Positions 42,901 to 53,677 of a stretch of 64,000 bases of DNA are shown one piece after another. How positions within the stretch are numbered: the first letter of the stretch is position 1; each line of letters begins with the position of its first letter. The notes beneath the pieces are model-generated. The model was not told the DNA's origin. It made no database searches and was given only the letters and a program-made list of their open reading frames with translations. Both the position numbers and the translations under genes were made by a program. The DNA comes from Prototheca cutis (lineage: Eukaryota; Chlorophyta; Trebouxiophyceae; Chlorellales; Chlorellaceae), in assembly GCA_002897115.2 (NCBI GenBank), contig BCIH01000001.1, positions 1,350,871-1,414,870 on the forward strand, given 5' to 3'.

Positions 42901-45202
42901 TCAATCTGCCATGAGGTCTGCGTATCGACGTCCAACTTTGAGGCCAGCGGCGGTCCGCGTACCATACCGCCGCTGCATCGACCCCGTCGGCGCTGCGGGC
43001 GGCTCAGCAGCAGCGTCCCCAGGGCCCGGCGCTCCGCCGACCTCGTCCTGCGCACCGGCAGCTTTGACTGCCATCGCGGCGGCCGCCGCACCGATGTCGC
43101 CCGACGCGCCGCCGGCCAGCTGCGTGTCCTGGAGCCGCAGCAGCACCTTGGCAATCTCCTCCTCGCCCTCCATGTCCATCGCACCCTGCCACATGGTTTT
43201 GTTACGGAGTACATTGACCGTGACTTGCGTCTTGAGTGGTGATGATGATGATGTTAAGGTTGTGCACGACAGAGAGAAAGTCCCCCCGACACCCTCTTCT
43301 CCTCCCCCCAGCCAAACCCCAATTGGCATAAAATTCAACCCCCAAAACAAGGAAATAGAATAATTCCAAAAAAGCTCACCAGGAGCATGTCCTCTTCATC
43401 GCCGCCCTCGTCCGGGCTGTGCTCCAGGCTGTCTGACGACTCGCCCGGCACCGCCCGTGGTGCATGGCCCCCATGCGAGTGCCGGTCCCTCCCCGGTGCA
43501 GTGCGGTCAAACCCGCGGCCGCTGAGCGCGACCAGGAGCTCGCCGGGCCCGTCGCTGAAAAATGCGGCCGGGGCCGAGGTCCCCGGAACAAACCGCGCGG
43601 CCCCCGAAGCGTGCGGCACCCCGCCGTCGCCGCCGGCTTCTTCGGGCAGCACCGGCATGCCGTACAGCGCCACCAGCTCAGCGGTTTCCGGGTCAGAAAA
43701 GTTGCAGACGGCCGCGCCGCCACGGATGCGCCTCGCCGCGGCGTCGTAGGCCAGTGCCGCCTCCTCTGCTGTGTCAAAGGTCCCCAGCCACAGGCGCGAG
43801 CCGCGGGAAGGGTCGCGGATCTCCGCCGCGTACTTGCCCCACGGCCGCTGGCGCACGCCACGAAACTTGGCCGCGCCGCCCGCGCCGCCCCACGCCCTCG
43901 CGGACGACGGCGGCGTCGCCCGGGCGCCGGCCGCCGAGCCGCTCGAGACGCCCATGCCCGCGTGCGCCGACCGCTTGGCCACGCCACCGGCCGTCACCCG
44001 CAACCCGCGGTCGGGCAAGCTGCCGGCATGTGGCGCGGGGGAAGGGCCTGCTAAGCCGGGCGCGGGCCGTGGCGCAGGAACGGGTTGTGCAGCCTGCACG
44101 GGCGTGGCCGTCGCATGACCGGGCATGGCGGTGCTGCCGAGTGGGGTGCTCATGGATCCGCTGAGATGGCCCAGTGGGGACGGAGCGTCCAGAGACGGCG
44201 CCTTCATTGGAGCGGCTGCTGGTGCCGCGGGAGCAGCTCCACCAGAGGCAAACGGCGACGGCACCGTCGCCGCACCGCCCACAGCCGCACCCGCCGGCGA
44301 TCCAACGACGGCCTGGCCGGCGCTGGCGGCCGCGGCGGCCGCCGCCGCCAGTTGCTGGTGCAGCGCGAACAGGCTCTGGGCATGGAGACCCGCGGCCGCC
44401 GCTGCCGCCGCTGCCGCCGCAGCGGGAGCCGATCCCGGGACAAACTGTGGCACCCCCCCCGTGGCCGCGGCTGAGCCCAGACTCGCAAGCAAGGCGGCGT
44501 GCTGCTGCAGTGCGGCGGGGGTGTTGGGCGGCACAAGTCGCGAGCCGGGTGGGAAGAAGAACGGGTGCGAGGGGACTGACGCCGACGTCGGTGTGCCCCC
44601 AGGCACAGGCCAGCCTGCCCCGCTCCCAATGCCGCCTGCAGCAACGGTTGATACAGGAACAGGGATAAGGTTTGATTTACTCTTTGAGGAAACCAATGAA
44701 GATGGGGATTCCGTCCTCGCATGCATCAGGTCGGGCAGCGGCTGNCAATCCCAGGGCAGCAGGACAGCGTGAGCAACAAGGCCACCCCGTGCTGCATCCA
44801 AGACTGCCGCCACGATTCTGCGGCAGCTGCCCGCAGCACGCATGACCGTTGACAGTGACACCCATTCCTCAAGTGACACAGACCTGCGAGCATGAGGCCC
44901 TGATACGGCATGACCAGCATGCCAGGCGGCGACTTGTGCATGCCCGGCGCGGGCGCGCTGCCGCCCAGGACCGGCTGCGCCACCATACCGCCTGTGCTGG
45001 ATGCTGGCGAAGCGCCGGGTGGCGGCTGGTGTGCCGGCGACACTCCTTGGGCCACAGCAGGTTGCGGCACGGCCACCGGGATGCTGGGGCTGGGCGCCGG
45101 CCGTGCTGGCTGAGTGACAGCGCCCACGGGCGCCGGCACTGGTAATGCAGCGGTGACTACCCCAGCAGGGGCAGTTCCGCCGCCCTCGTCATGGGCGACC
45201 AT
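42901..45202 (-). CDS. AP2/ERF-domain transcription factor (single AP2)
   Basis: Exons 45202-44884, 44635-43380 and 43185-42901 give 619 residues. One AP2 DNA-binding domain lies in the second half: [39 protein letters not shown] and [11 protein letters not shown], with the RGVR, WLGTF and AYD landmarks intact. The first ~390 residues are Pro/Ala/Gly-rich, with a polyalanine run, a typical activation-type region. After the domain there is an acidic Ser-rich stretch ([18 protein letters not shown]) and a C-terminal helical piece ([14 protein letters not shown]). It is a nuclear plant-type regulator; targets are unknown. Confidence 0.88.
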
Positions 45203-46094
45203 CGCCTCTGCTCCCCGAGGAGACCCTGTCCGGTGGCTTGGCTCNGCCAAGGGAAAAAAGTCTCTGCGAGGGTGGAAAGGTCGAACTCTTGAGATCCAGG
45301 GCAGCGGAGAGAACGCATGCACATGGTCGAAATGAGGACTCAAATTGCGTTTGCTGAGAGACGCCCATGCCTGGGAGGCGCCAACCCCGCTTTGGTTGGG
45401 GGAGGTACGTGATCCGCACAGGAAAGAGTTACGCTGGCACACCCAAAGATCCCCCGGCACGACAGCCTCCCCCTCTAGCGCGACACCGGCTGGGGCATCG
45501 CCAGCCCACCGCNTGCCCCTTCCAGACACCCGATTCCACGCCGTCAAGCCCGGGGCGCACGCCCAACCCCTCGCCAGACCCCCGCCGGGTGCCTAGGAGC
45601 GCCCGAGGGGCCGGCCGTCGCAGTCAGCTGCCGCCCACCCCAGCCCTCGCGTCCATCCAGGAAGGCGACAAAGCCGCCCTGCATCACCCATACACGTCAA
45701 TGCACAGGCCCACCAAGAGTTTCACAACATCCAGGGCTGCCATTCTGGCCGCAGTCCACTTACTCACCAGGAACAAGTCGGCCCTTCGTTTCCGAGCTGG
45801 CGCCGACAATGCTGCTTGGCGCCGCGCAGCCACCGATCCAGGCCGAGACCTCAGATGTGGTCAGGACAAAGGACTTGCACAGATACCCAGCCAGGTCTGC
45901 GCTGGGGCTCTCCGCGGCGGGCAATGTCGGAGCACCCCGCGATCACGCCGCGTGCTCGCAAAGCTCAGAAGCGTCCACGAAATGGATAATATCACTTCAA
46001 AACGTTGTATGCACGCAGATTGCTGTTGAAAATGCTCCAGCGGAGAAGTTGGCCCGCACAAGTCCCGTCCCAGAATGTTTGTCCGCATGAGGGT
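45203..46094. other. AP2 gene upstream region
   Basis: It probably contains the 5' untranslated sequence of the AP2 gene. The plus frame at 45367-46029 has no motif. Confidence 0.35.
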
Positions 46095-46685
46095 TTAGTG
46101 AACGTGTCGGCGCATTTTTTTAAAACAACCCTGTTGGACGCTTGAGACGCAGTTCGCACTATCTCCCTGTTCTCGAAACGACAGCACATATCTTTTGAAA
46201 ACTATTGGTTTGAAAGCTGGTAGGGCGGACGGGTTGCGCGCACCGCATGTGGGGGGGTTGTGGGGGTGCCGGCGCGACTGCGGCGCCAGGCTCCGCGTCC
46301 CGCTTCCGCTCAGCACCGCCACGCTTCCCGCGGACAAGGGGCCAAAGCCATTGCTGTCGTGTGGCTTGAACGATGCGTTCGGGGCTGTGTGATGCCAGTC
46401 ACATGCTGCCCCAGAGGCGCGGCAGCATGTGGCGTCGACAGATCCAGCAAGTCCGAATGTGGATCTCTGCAGGACCTGCGCCTGTGTATCCACGAGCCAA
46501 CCAGACGCCGGATTCCCATCATACCCGCCCAGACTGTGGTTGCACGCCCTGTCCAGGCATGTGCACGTGACACAGGTGCCCACGCCGAGCGCTTCATGGC
46601 GTGCGCCAACCGCTGCGCCGCCGTCGCCGGGCCCNCCCCACCTGCGCTCTCGATCCCGCCGTTGCCAGACTTCATGCTGGGCCAT
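46095..46685 (-). CDS. unassigned open frame, doubtful
   Basis: The frame of 196 codons is Cys/His-containing (GTCVTCTCLDRACNHSLGG, then ATCCRASGAACDWHHTAP) and ends near 46095. Plus frames across the same bases are also open, as expected in GC-rich DNA. No family was recognised and no splice partner found. I list it because the Cys/His spacing could mark a small secreted or zinc-binding protein, but a spurious frame is at least as likely. Confidence 0.15.
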   Translation of the reverse strand: MAQHEVWQRRDRERRWXGPGDGGAAVGARHEALGVGTCVTCTCLDRACNHSLGGYDGNPASGWLVDTQAQVLQRSTFGLAGSVDATCCRASGAACDWHHTAPNASFKPHDSNGFGPLSAGSVAVLSGSGTRSLAPQSRRHPHNPPTCGARNPSALPAFKPIVFKRYVLSFREQGDSANCVSSVQQGCFKKMRRHVH

Positions 46686-47091
46686 CGGCAGGGCACCAGC
46701 CAGCGCATCACATAATGCCAGATGCGAGCCCGCCTGACTTTTTCTGTTGAGGGGCCTGGAGAGGGCGCTGCTGCCTGCGTGTCGTCCGCTTTTGCCGGAC
46801 GTCTCTCTGGGCTGCCCGCCTCCCTGAACGCCGAACAGCCAAAGCAGTCAACGGCATTGTGACAGGGAGGCTGCGGCCTCATACGGCAGGCCGTGGCAGC
46901 TGGCCCTCCTGTTTGAGCCAGAGGTCAGCAAGAGAAACGACAATTCACAGAGCAAGCGTGCAACCGCGGGCACGAGACAAAAACAAATGTTGAATTCACG
47001 CTTGCAGAATACCCCACTGTGCATTTCCGAGAACCAAAGTGCCATTCAACGCAAGGGGAAGAAAGCACACCGGAAAAAAGGCAAAAAGTTT
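46686..47091. other. intergenic, no gene seen
   Basis: Spacer between the doubtful frame and the tRNA gene. No feature can be supported. Confidence 0.4.
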
Positions 47092-47164
47092 TGACACAGG
47101 AAGGGGTCGAACCTTCGACCTTCCGCTCCGTAGGCGGATGCTCTATCCATTGAGCTACAGTGCC
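47092..47164 (-). tRNA. tRNA-Arg (anticodon ACG)
   Basis: Read on minus, the 73 nt form a full cloverleaf. The D arm is GCTC...GAGC, and the anticodon stem TCCGC/GCGGA holds loop CTACGGA (anticodon ACG, Arg CGU). The T arm GAAGG/CCTTC has loop TTCGACC. The acceptor stem GGCACTG/CTGTGTC pairs except for one T-T mismatch at the sixth pair and one G-T wobble. The discriminator is A and no CCA is encoded, as in eukaryotes. No intron. Confidence 0.92.
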
Positions 47165-47537
47165 TGAGAGGCGTCCTCTGACCCAGCCTGGCTGGGGCGG
47201 TCGTCGCTTANGTCCGGCGCGATTATTTTCANCATATGAGCTTTTGCGAAACCCCATGCGCACGCCCCGCGCTGCGTCCTGCTCTGCGAAACGAACCTCT
47301 GGCTCTGTGATTTGTTCAGTTTGATAGAGTGGAATCGCGGGGAAGTTTGGGCGGATTCGTTCGGGGACAACAGGGTCCCTTGGAGGCACGGGGTGTATTT
47401 GGGTCCTAAGCAGCGCTGCTGGTGTCAGTGCACTAGTGCAGGGAGGGTGTGCAGTCGCAGGCATGTGGGTGCTCATGTTGCAAGCAGACGTGCGTGACTT
47501 GGTAGTTCGCGGGGCTCGAGGNAAGGCGCCGGGCGTC
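47165..47537. other. intergenic between tRNA and phosphatase
   Basis: No gene was seen. Two isolated n bases are present. Confidence 0.4.
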
Positions 47538-48795
47538 TCAGGCGCCGCGCTTGGCATGCCGTGCCACCCAGGCCTCGGCGCCCGCCCGCTGCCGGGCGTT
47601 GAGTTTGACCCCGGGGCGCACGGCGCGCATGAGTGCCTCGGCNCCGGCCACGTCGCCTGCCAAGCCCCGCGCCACGAGCACCGCTGCCACCACCGCCGCC
47701 GACCGGCCGTGGCCGTGCGCGCAGTGCACGAGCACGGGCCGGCCGCGGGACAGCTGTCCCAGCGCCCACTCCACGCCCCAATCCATCTGCTCCACCGTGG
47801 GGCCTGCACGGGTTGGAGAAGGGAGGCTCTTATGATGCCACTCGTTTCATTGTGTTTTAGCCAACAATGATTTTTCTATCAGAGCCTCGGTGCCAGCAGA
47901 CGGTCGTCCCCCCGTGGTGGCTCTGTTTCACACTGCATGGAAACACCACACTCAACACCACCAGCACAGCTCTCACAGTGCGTGTCCCAGGTGGGGAGGC
48001 ACAGGTACGCAGGAGCCTGGACACGCAGCGGCAGCTCGCAGGTGACATCCAGCACCGCCGGGTTGCCCGCCGGCATCCTGGAAGCATCCGATGGCCTGCA
48101 GATGGGGTATTCGATGTTCCACCTGGTCGAGGAGGGCATGCACGTGCCTGGTGGGTGGCCCTGTGACACTATATGATGCCCGCATGACCTCACATAACCA
48201 CCGTCTCCTCCCCCACTGCCGTTGCGCATCGACATCCAGTCCAGCTACTCCGATTCNTTCCCATAACCGATTCTCCCCACTCGCCAGCCGCCGATGTAGA
48301 GGCCATCAGTCACCGCGTCCCAGATCGGCTCGGAGGACAGCGCCCGTTGCAGACCCAATTTGGCCCGCAGGGCGGCGTGATAGGGCCACATCAGGGCTGC
48401 ATTCAGCGGGCGGATGGAGCCCAAGGCAGTCTGTAGATCGGTCGTCGAGGTGGCGGCCGGGGGTGGGGGGGATACATTGCATGACTGGAGTGAACCCCGC
48501 CAGGACCTGCATCCCGCACAAAAAAAACAGTTGCATGCATGCACGCCGCTACGTGCACAGACAAACCCCCATCACCACCATAAACTCCATGCTATGAAGA
48601 GGGCCGCACCTTGCCCATCAGGCCCGTCGTCTGGGCTGCCAGAGGCCCGCTGGCAGCCAGTGCCACCAGGGCCCCGGCGCAAGCAGTGTGCCAGAGCACC
48701 ACGGACGCCGCGCCCGGCAGGTGGTGCCGTCCCGCCCATGCCAGCCACGCGGGGGCCGCGCTGGCCACCAGCACGATGCTCGTGAGGTGGATCAT
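47538..48795 (-). CDS. dual-specificity phosphatase with N-terminal membrane anchor
   Basis: Exons 48795-48610, 48430-48268, 48147-47977 and 47803-47538 give 261 residues. The catalytic loop is LVHCAHGHGRSAAVVAAVLV: HCxxGxxR with Cys nucleophile and Arg. The general-acid region follows the type YLCLPTWDTHCPTVEQ, rebuilt by the third splice. WDAVTDGLYIGGW precedes it. The first exon encodes two hydrophobic segments (MIHLTSIVLVASAAPAWLAW and SVVLWHTACAGALVALAA), so the enzyme is probably membrane-bound. A similar arrangement is known for plant and bacterial DSP relatives. The second donor is uncertain: GTGGGG thirteen bases upstream would break the frame. The substrate is unknown. Confidence 0.8.
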
Positions 48796-49224
48796 GGCCG
48801 GGGGACCGCCGCCTCGCGGCGGGGCTGAGGACCTGGGGCGCCGCCCGGCCAGTCAGGACAGTACACGACTGGCAGAGCTCGCTCCAGGCCCGCGGATGGC
48901 CCCCCCCATTTCCTTCACAAACACCTAAACGAAATGTGCTGGGCAGGTGCGCGTATTTTGGGAACGTTCGCCAGGGGAGGGAGCGGCCACATCGATGCCG
49001 TATGGCCAAAATCTGGATCACTTTTGGCCCGGCCGCAGCACCAAAGTCCCAGAACCGCGAATGCCCATCACTGGAAGCCACACGACTTGCGTTCCATCCT
49101 AAGAAAAGAAAAAAGGTTGATGTGATTTGCACACATCATGGCATTCTTGTAGGGACTTNCCAGGTCAATTGCAGGAGGGTTCCGGCGCCACAGTGTTCAC
49201 AGAAGCATGCCGAGCTGAGAACCG
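48796..49224. promoter_or_regulatory. divergent promoter interval
   Basis: A 429-bp interval lies between the phosphatase (-) and MAT1-like (+) starts. It was searched for a RING exon (paired CxxC) belonging to MAT1; none was found. Confidence 0.4.
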
Positions 49225-50612
49225 ATGGATCAGCAGCTACGGCGAGAGCTGCAAATCCGAGCGCGCGTGGAAGGAATGTGAGCATCTGGCTGCTGGATTG
49301 GGAAGGAGCTCCGTGGATGTGTGTGTGGGGTGGTCACCTGGCAAGCTCCCCCAGATGATCTGGGCGGGTTCAGGTGCCAAACAGAAATTGGTGTGCTTGT
49401 TCTGGAAAGCATCGTGCGCCGTCCATGTCCCGCCACCGCGCAGATTCAATAAGAGGGAGTCGGACTTTGAGAGCAAGCGGGAATACGATGACTATCTGGA
49501 GGAGCGGGAAGACATCAGTTGCGTCGCTGGGCTTGTAGGGCATCTTTGGTGGGGGGGCCGGGGCTGTATGTCTGCACCATCGAGCAAGCAGCGCTTTTAT
49601 CTGTCTGCATCATTCAGCAGGCCAATGTACCGTCCATGCATCCCCTGTTTCTCCCGTCCCAATGCCGCCTCATAAACCTGCCCAACACATCCCGGGCGCA
49701 GTTTTCAATCTGACAGAGGGCATTGACGTCAAGGAGAATGAGGCCAAAGTGGAGGCTTACCGAGCGGCCAACGCAGACAGCATTGCCGCCAATGAGGCGG
49801 CACATGCGGAGGAAGTTCGGGCCGCAGCGGCGCGCGAGCTTGCCGCCCACGCGCTCGGGGCGGAGGCTGCCGCCGTCAGCGGGACTGCCGCCGCTTTCCA
49901 GGGCGGGCGTGACGCGGAGCCACACCAGGGCACCGAGTACACCGCCGCCATGCCCTCTGGATTCCTGGCGCAGCAAGGGTGTGTGCGCGCGTGCGTGCGG
50001 GCAGGAGTGTTGTCTTCTGCTGGACTGGTCGTTGGACTGGGTGCGGGGTCCTCTTTGAGATCTTCGGCCAGCGCCGAGCAGGCAGATGGACGGGCATCCA
50101 GCTCCCAAAACTTTTTTCCCTCGCACACACGTTCAAGAGCTATACATCAACCACACATGCTGTCGACNCCATCAAACGTAGGGTTCCCGGACAGAGCATG
50201 CCTGCGCCTGTGCCCGAGGCGGCGGACCGGATCAAGGGTGGCGACATCGCACACGCCGCGCCGCGCACNCAAGGACAGAAGGAATGGGAAGCGATGGCGC
50301 TGGCAAGTGGCTGGAGCCCAGGTACACGGTGGCAGTGGCGTGTGTATGTCTGTGGGGTGGCTGCGGGGNGGGGTGGGTTCCTCGCGTTGCCAGAACCAGG
50401 CTGCTCGGGGGGTTGCAGAGCCGACCCTGCCATACCCTCCTTTGGTCTGTGCCCACACACGGGTCAACGAGCAAACAATCCAGATCGTTTGCGTGGGTCT
50501 GACTGGGAACGACCACCATATCATCAGAACTCTCCACACACAAAAAAATGCTGCAGAGATGAGCAGGGCCCGGTGCCGGGCAGAGGCGTACGGTAGCGTC
50601 CTTGTCTTTTAA
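49225..50612 (+). CDS. MNAT1: MAT1-like CAK assembly factor lacking RING domain
   Basis: Exons 49225-49277, 49444-49517, 49702-49978, 50182-50321 and 50557-50612 give 199 residues. MAT1 joins CDK7 and cyclin H into CAK and tethers it to TFIIH. The protein opens MDQQLRRELQIRARVEGIFN, then KRESDFESKREYDDYLEERE, and FNLTEGIDVKENEAKVEAY, which is the central MAT1 helix-coil region. The end reads KEWEAMALASGWSPE then AEAYGSVLVF, matching the conserved C-terminus that activates CDK7. Known MAT1 proteins (~310 residues) start with a RING finger; here the model starts just after it. Joins at each intron rebuild family residues, which supports the model. Confidence 0.78.
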
Positions 50613-50895
50613 AAACTCTCAACCCCCTGCCGCGATGATGCTTGTCAAAGCCATGCTTGGCTACTCCGTCCATTTCATTTGCAAGACAGCAGTGTTACAG
50701 GACAAGTCTCACAAACATGCAACAGGCGTGCACTTGTATGGAACCCATGCAGCGAGTCGGGTGACACAGACGAGTGCGCGGAGACCAATGCCATTCAGCA
50801 CAACTCTGGCGTCTTGGCACAGGGACCGAGCTCCATGCAGTGGTGGAATGGAGTGGAGTGCAGCGGCATGAAACACATAGAACCCAACAACACAT
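50613..50895. other. intergenic between convergent genes
   Basis: It holds the 3' flanks of the MAT1-like and CWC21 genes. No coding signal was seen. Confidence 0.4.
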
Positions 50896-53308
50896 TTAGC
50901 GGTGGCGCCGGGGCGGCGATGACCGGCGGCCGCCCTTTCTTGGAGGAGGGCTCCTGCTCCTTGACGGGCTCCGGCTCCGGGAGGACGACGTTCCACTCGA
51001 CTCACTGCTGCTCCTGCCTGATGACGAAGCGCTCCTCGACCTCGACCGGGAACGGGAATCCGAACCGCTGCTCGTTCCCGATGACACCGACCGCGAAGAG
51101 GACCGGCCGCTCCTGCTCTCGCTTGGACTGCGGCCCCGTCGGGCCGCGAGCCGCCGGCCCCGTGGTCCGGACGAAGGCCCGCGCTTGGATGCGGGGCTCC
51201 GACTGCGCCGCCGGACGGGGCTCCTGCTCACGCTGTCCTGCCTCCTTCTCCGTGGGGGACTGCTGCGCGAGTCGTCGGCCCTCCTTCTCTGGCGCGGGCT
51301 GCGCGAGTCGTCGGCCCTCCTGCGACGAGGTGGGCTGCGTGAGTCTCGCCGTCTCCGCGGTGGGCTGCGTGAGTCTCGCCGTCTCCGCGGTGGGCTTCTC
51401 GAATCAGTCGACCTTCCGCGACGAGCGGGGCTGCCATCATGCCGTGGCGGCGACCACTGACGCCGGGCATCCGGCGACACTGAGCCCTCGGCAGTGGGCT
51501 TGGGAATCTCTGCTGGCGGCAGCGGGGGCTGCGCCTCGTGTGTTACGGCGCCATCAGGCACGTCCTTGTCATCCGACGGCAGCGATGGGGGGGCATGGTC
51601 GGCCTCGTGTCCAGGGCTCACGCTCTCTCCACGCGCCACCTGGCGCCGCTTTGATGGCCGTGGCGAGCGGCTCCGCTCCGGCCTATCTCGGCCCGGCTCG
51701 ACAACAGCAGAGGGCCTCCGGTCGCTTGATCCGGGGCTCGCAACGCCGTCGTAGCGGTCAGTGTCCGCGACGTCCTTGGTGAAATAACCCTCCGACTTCC
51801 ATCGCTGCTCCTCGGCCTATGTGTTTGTGTTTTGTGTTTTNNNNNNNNNNNNNNNNNNNNNNNNNNNNNNNNNNNNNNNNNNNNNNNNNNNNNNNNNNNN
51901 NGTGTGTGTGTGTGGGGGGGGGGGGGGGGGGGGGGTAAGGGGGGACGGTCGGGCGGCAAACTGAGCCTGCAATAGAGAAGCCTCTTCAGCATGCTGAGAA
52001 CCCCAAGAATACCCTAAGAACCCCTTCCTCAACATCATCGCTCCACAGTTCCACCCACCTTGCGTCCTGCCTCAGCCTCCTCAGCCGCCCTCTTGGCAGC
52101 CTTTGCGGCTTGTTTGGCTGCCCTTTCTTCCTCACGTTTGGCCTCCTTGGCCTCCCGGCGGCGCCGCTTCTCGGCCCTGCGCCGCTCCTCCTCGGCCCGC
52201 TCCGCTGCTTTCCTGCGTGGTGCATTGAATTGAATCGCGGGGAATGGTGCCGGCATGAGGGCATCACATGCAAGACCAAGGCACTCACTCACCCCCCACA
52301 GACAGAGAACCAACATGTCACACCTGCGCTCCTTCTCCCTGGCTTCCCGCTCGGTGGCCTTTTCCTGGCGTCGCCGCTCCTGGAGCTCGCGGTCAAAGGC
52401 CTCGCCCTCCTTGGTCTCCTGCAGTCCAAATGCACCCCGCAGCCGATCCATCTGATCCTGCTTCCGCTGGGCTACTGCATGCGTCTCCTGCCGCTGCCTG
52501 CGGTGTTGTAGGGAATGACGGTCGGTGCTGACGCCAGAAGGTCGTGGGGGGTGTCGTGCCTCTCTTCTTCCCTTTCTAGGACATGAAACATTTGCACCCT
52601 TTCAAGGGACCACAAGTCAGCTCCCACGTCAACCGCCATCATTCTTCAAGCATCAATCAGCCCTGCCCCATACGCACCGTGCACTCTGTTCTGCGGCCAC
52701 GGCATCTGCTGCCAGCTTCTCGAGCAGCTTGGCGCGATGGGCCGAGAGCCGCTCCTCAATCTCCTCCTCCTCCAACCTGTGTGCGTGTGCGTGCGTGTGT
52801 GTGGAAGAAGGGGGGGACATTTGACAATGATGAATGCCAGTGCGACAGCGCATCGCCAGGTCACGCGCACATGGGAATCCTGGCCCTCTTGCTTCAGATC
52901 ATGAAGCCACAAGATCACAAGCGCCATGCAACCCCCCCTCTCCCCAACTCTCGCCTNGTCCCGTACCCGTCGTCTTCGAGCTGGGCCCTCAGGATTTCCA
53001 CCTGCAGCTCCACCTCACGCTTCCTGTTGTGTTCCAGGATGTCCTTGTTGGGCTTCTTCTGTTCCGGCCCGCGGTCCTCCCGCGCCTCATCTCGTCGCTG
53101 GTAGGCGCCAGGACGTAGGTTGAACCTGTTGGACTGGACATAGCCGCTGGTCCCGGAGCCTCGCACCGAGGCCAGGCCAATCCCTGTGCCATGGCCGGTG
53201 TGGGCACGGTCAAGACGAGGTGCCGCGAGCAGGGAGCAGGCACACCGAGAGTGCATTGCCAACAAATGTGCCACACATCATATCGCAATCCTGCGCACCG
53301 TTGTACAT
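50896..53308 (-). CDS. CWC21: CWC21/SRRM2-like splicing factor with RS tail
   Basis: Exons 53308-53299, 53183-52967, 52776-52678, 52497-52324, 52212-52059 and 51816-50896 give 524 residues. CWC21/SRRM2 sits in the catalytic spliceosome beside Prp8 and Snu114. The N-terminus MYNGIGLASVRGSGTSGYVQ is the family signature and is rebuilt by joining a 10-nt first exon to exon 2. KKPNKDILEHNRKREVELQV is the cwf21 helix, and EEEEIEERLSAHRAKLLEKL continues it. Two very charged Arg/Glu/Lys-rich exons follow. The last exon is an RS/RRS-rich tail of ~300 residues with three copies of RDSRSPPRRR. The gap at 51841-51901 lies in the last intron. Confidence 0.88.
51841..51901. other. assembly gap (61 N)
   Basis: It is flanked by a TG microsatellite and a run of about 22 G (51914-51935), in the last intron of the CWC21 gene. 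Confidence 0.95.
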
Positions 53309-53677
53309 CGTGAGTGGGCTGCGCACAGCAGCTCAGGCGTCGCGGAGGACGGGGTGATGGCCTCACACCACGCCTGCACACCGCTGCATTATCTTTGCAG
53401 AAATTCTGGTGCAGTCACACACTTCAAAAAATCCCAATGGAATGGGCAGAGCAGGTGGCCAAAGGCTGGATGAGGTAGTGGCAAGGACATGGGCCGAGGG
53501 GATGTGGGAAAGCTCGCAGGCTGGGAACTCGAACCTGCGGAGCCGGGCTCGGGAGGGGGGCCCCCGTCACACGGAGCAGATGGCAGTTCCATAAAGGAAG
53601 GCACAAGTCGGCGCACATTGGCAACAGAAAGATCGTCCGATGGAGTAGGAGGATCTACCTCTGGAGACTGGGGCGAT
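53309..53677. promoter_or_regulatory. divergent promoter interval
   Basis: A 369-bp interval lies between the CWC21 (-) and PAT1 (+) start codons. Both strands are open for long stretches here, but no motif was recognised. Confidence 0.4.

Noticed and set aside
46925..47809. A 294-codon minus frame through the phosphatase C-terminus and onward
   Set aside because: Its second half is the translated tRNA-Arg gene (GTVAQWIEHPPTERKVEG); the frame is an artefact joining a phosphatase shadow frame, spacer and the tRNA.
51228..51470. CRISPR-like short repeats
   Set aside because: They are coding repeats for RRRRDSRSPP units in the RS tail of CWC21, without regular spacers.
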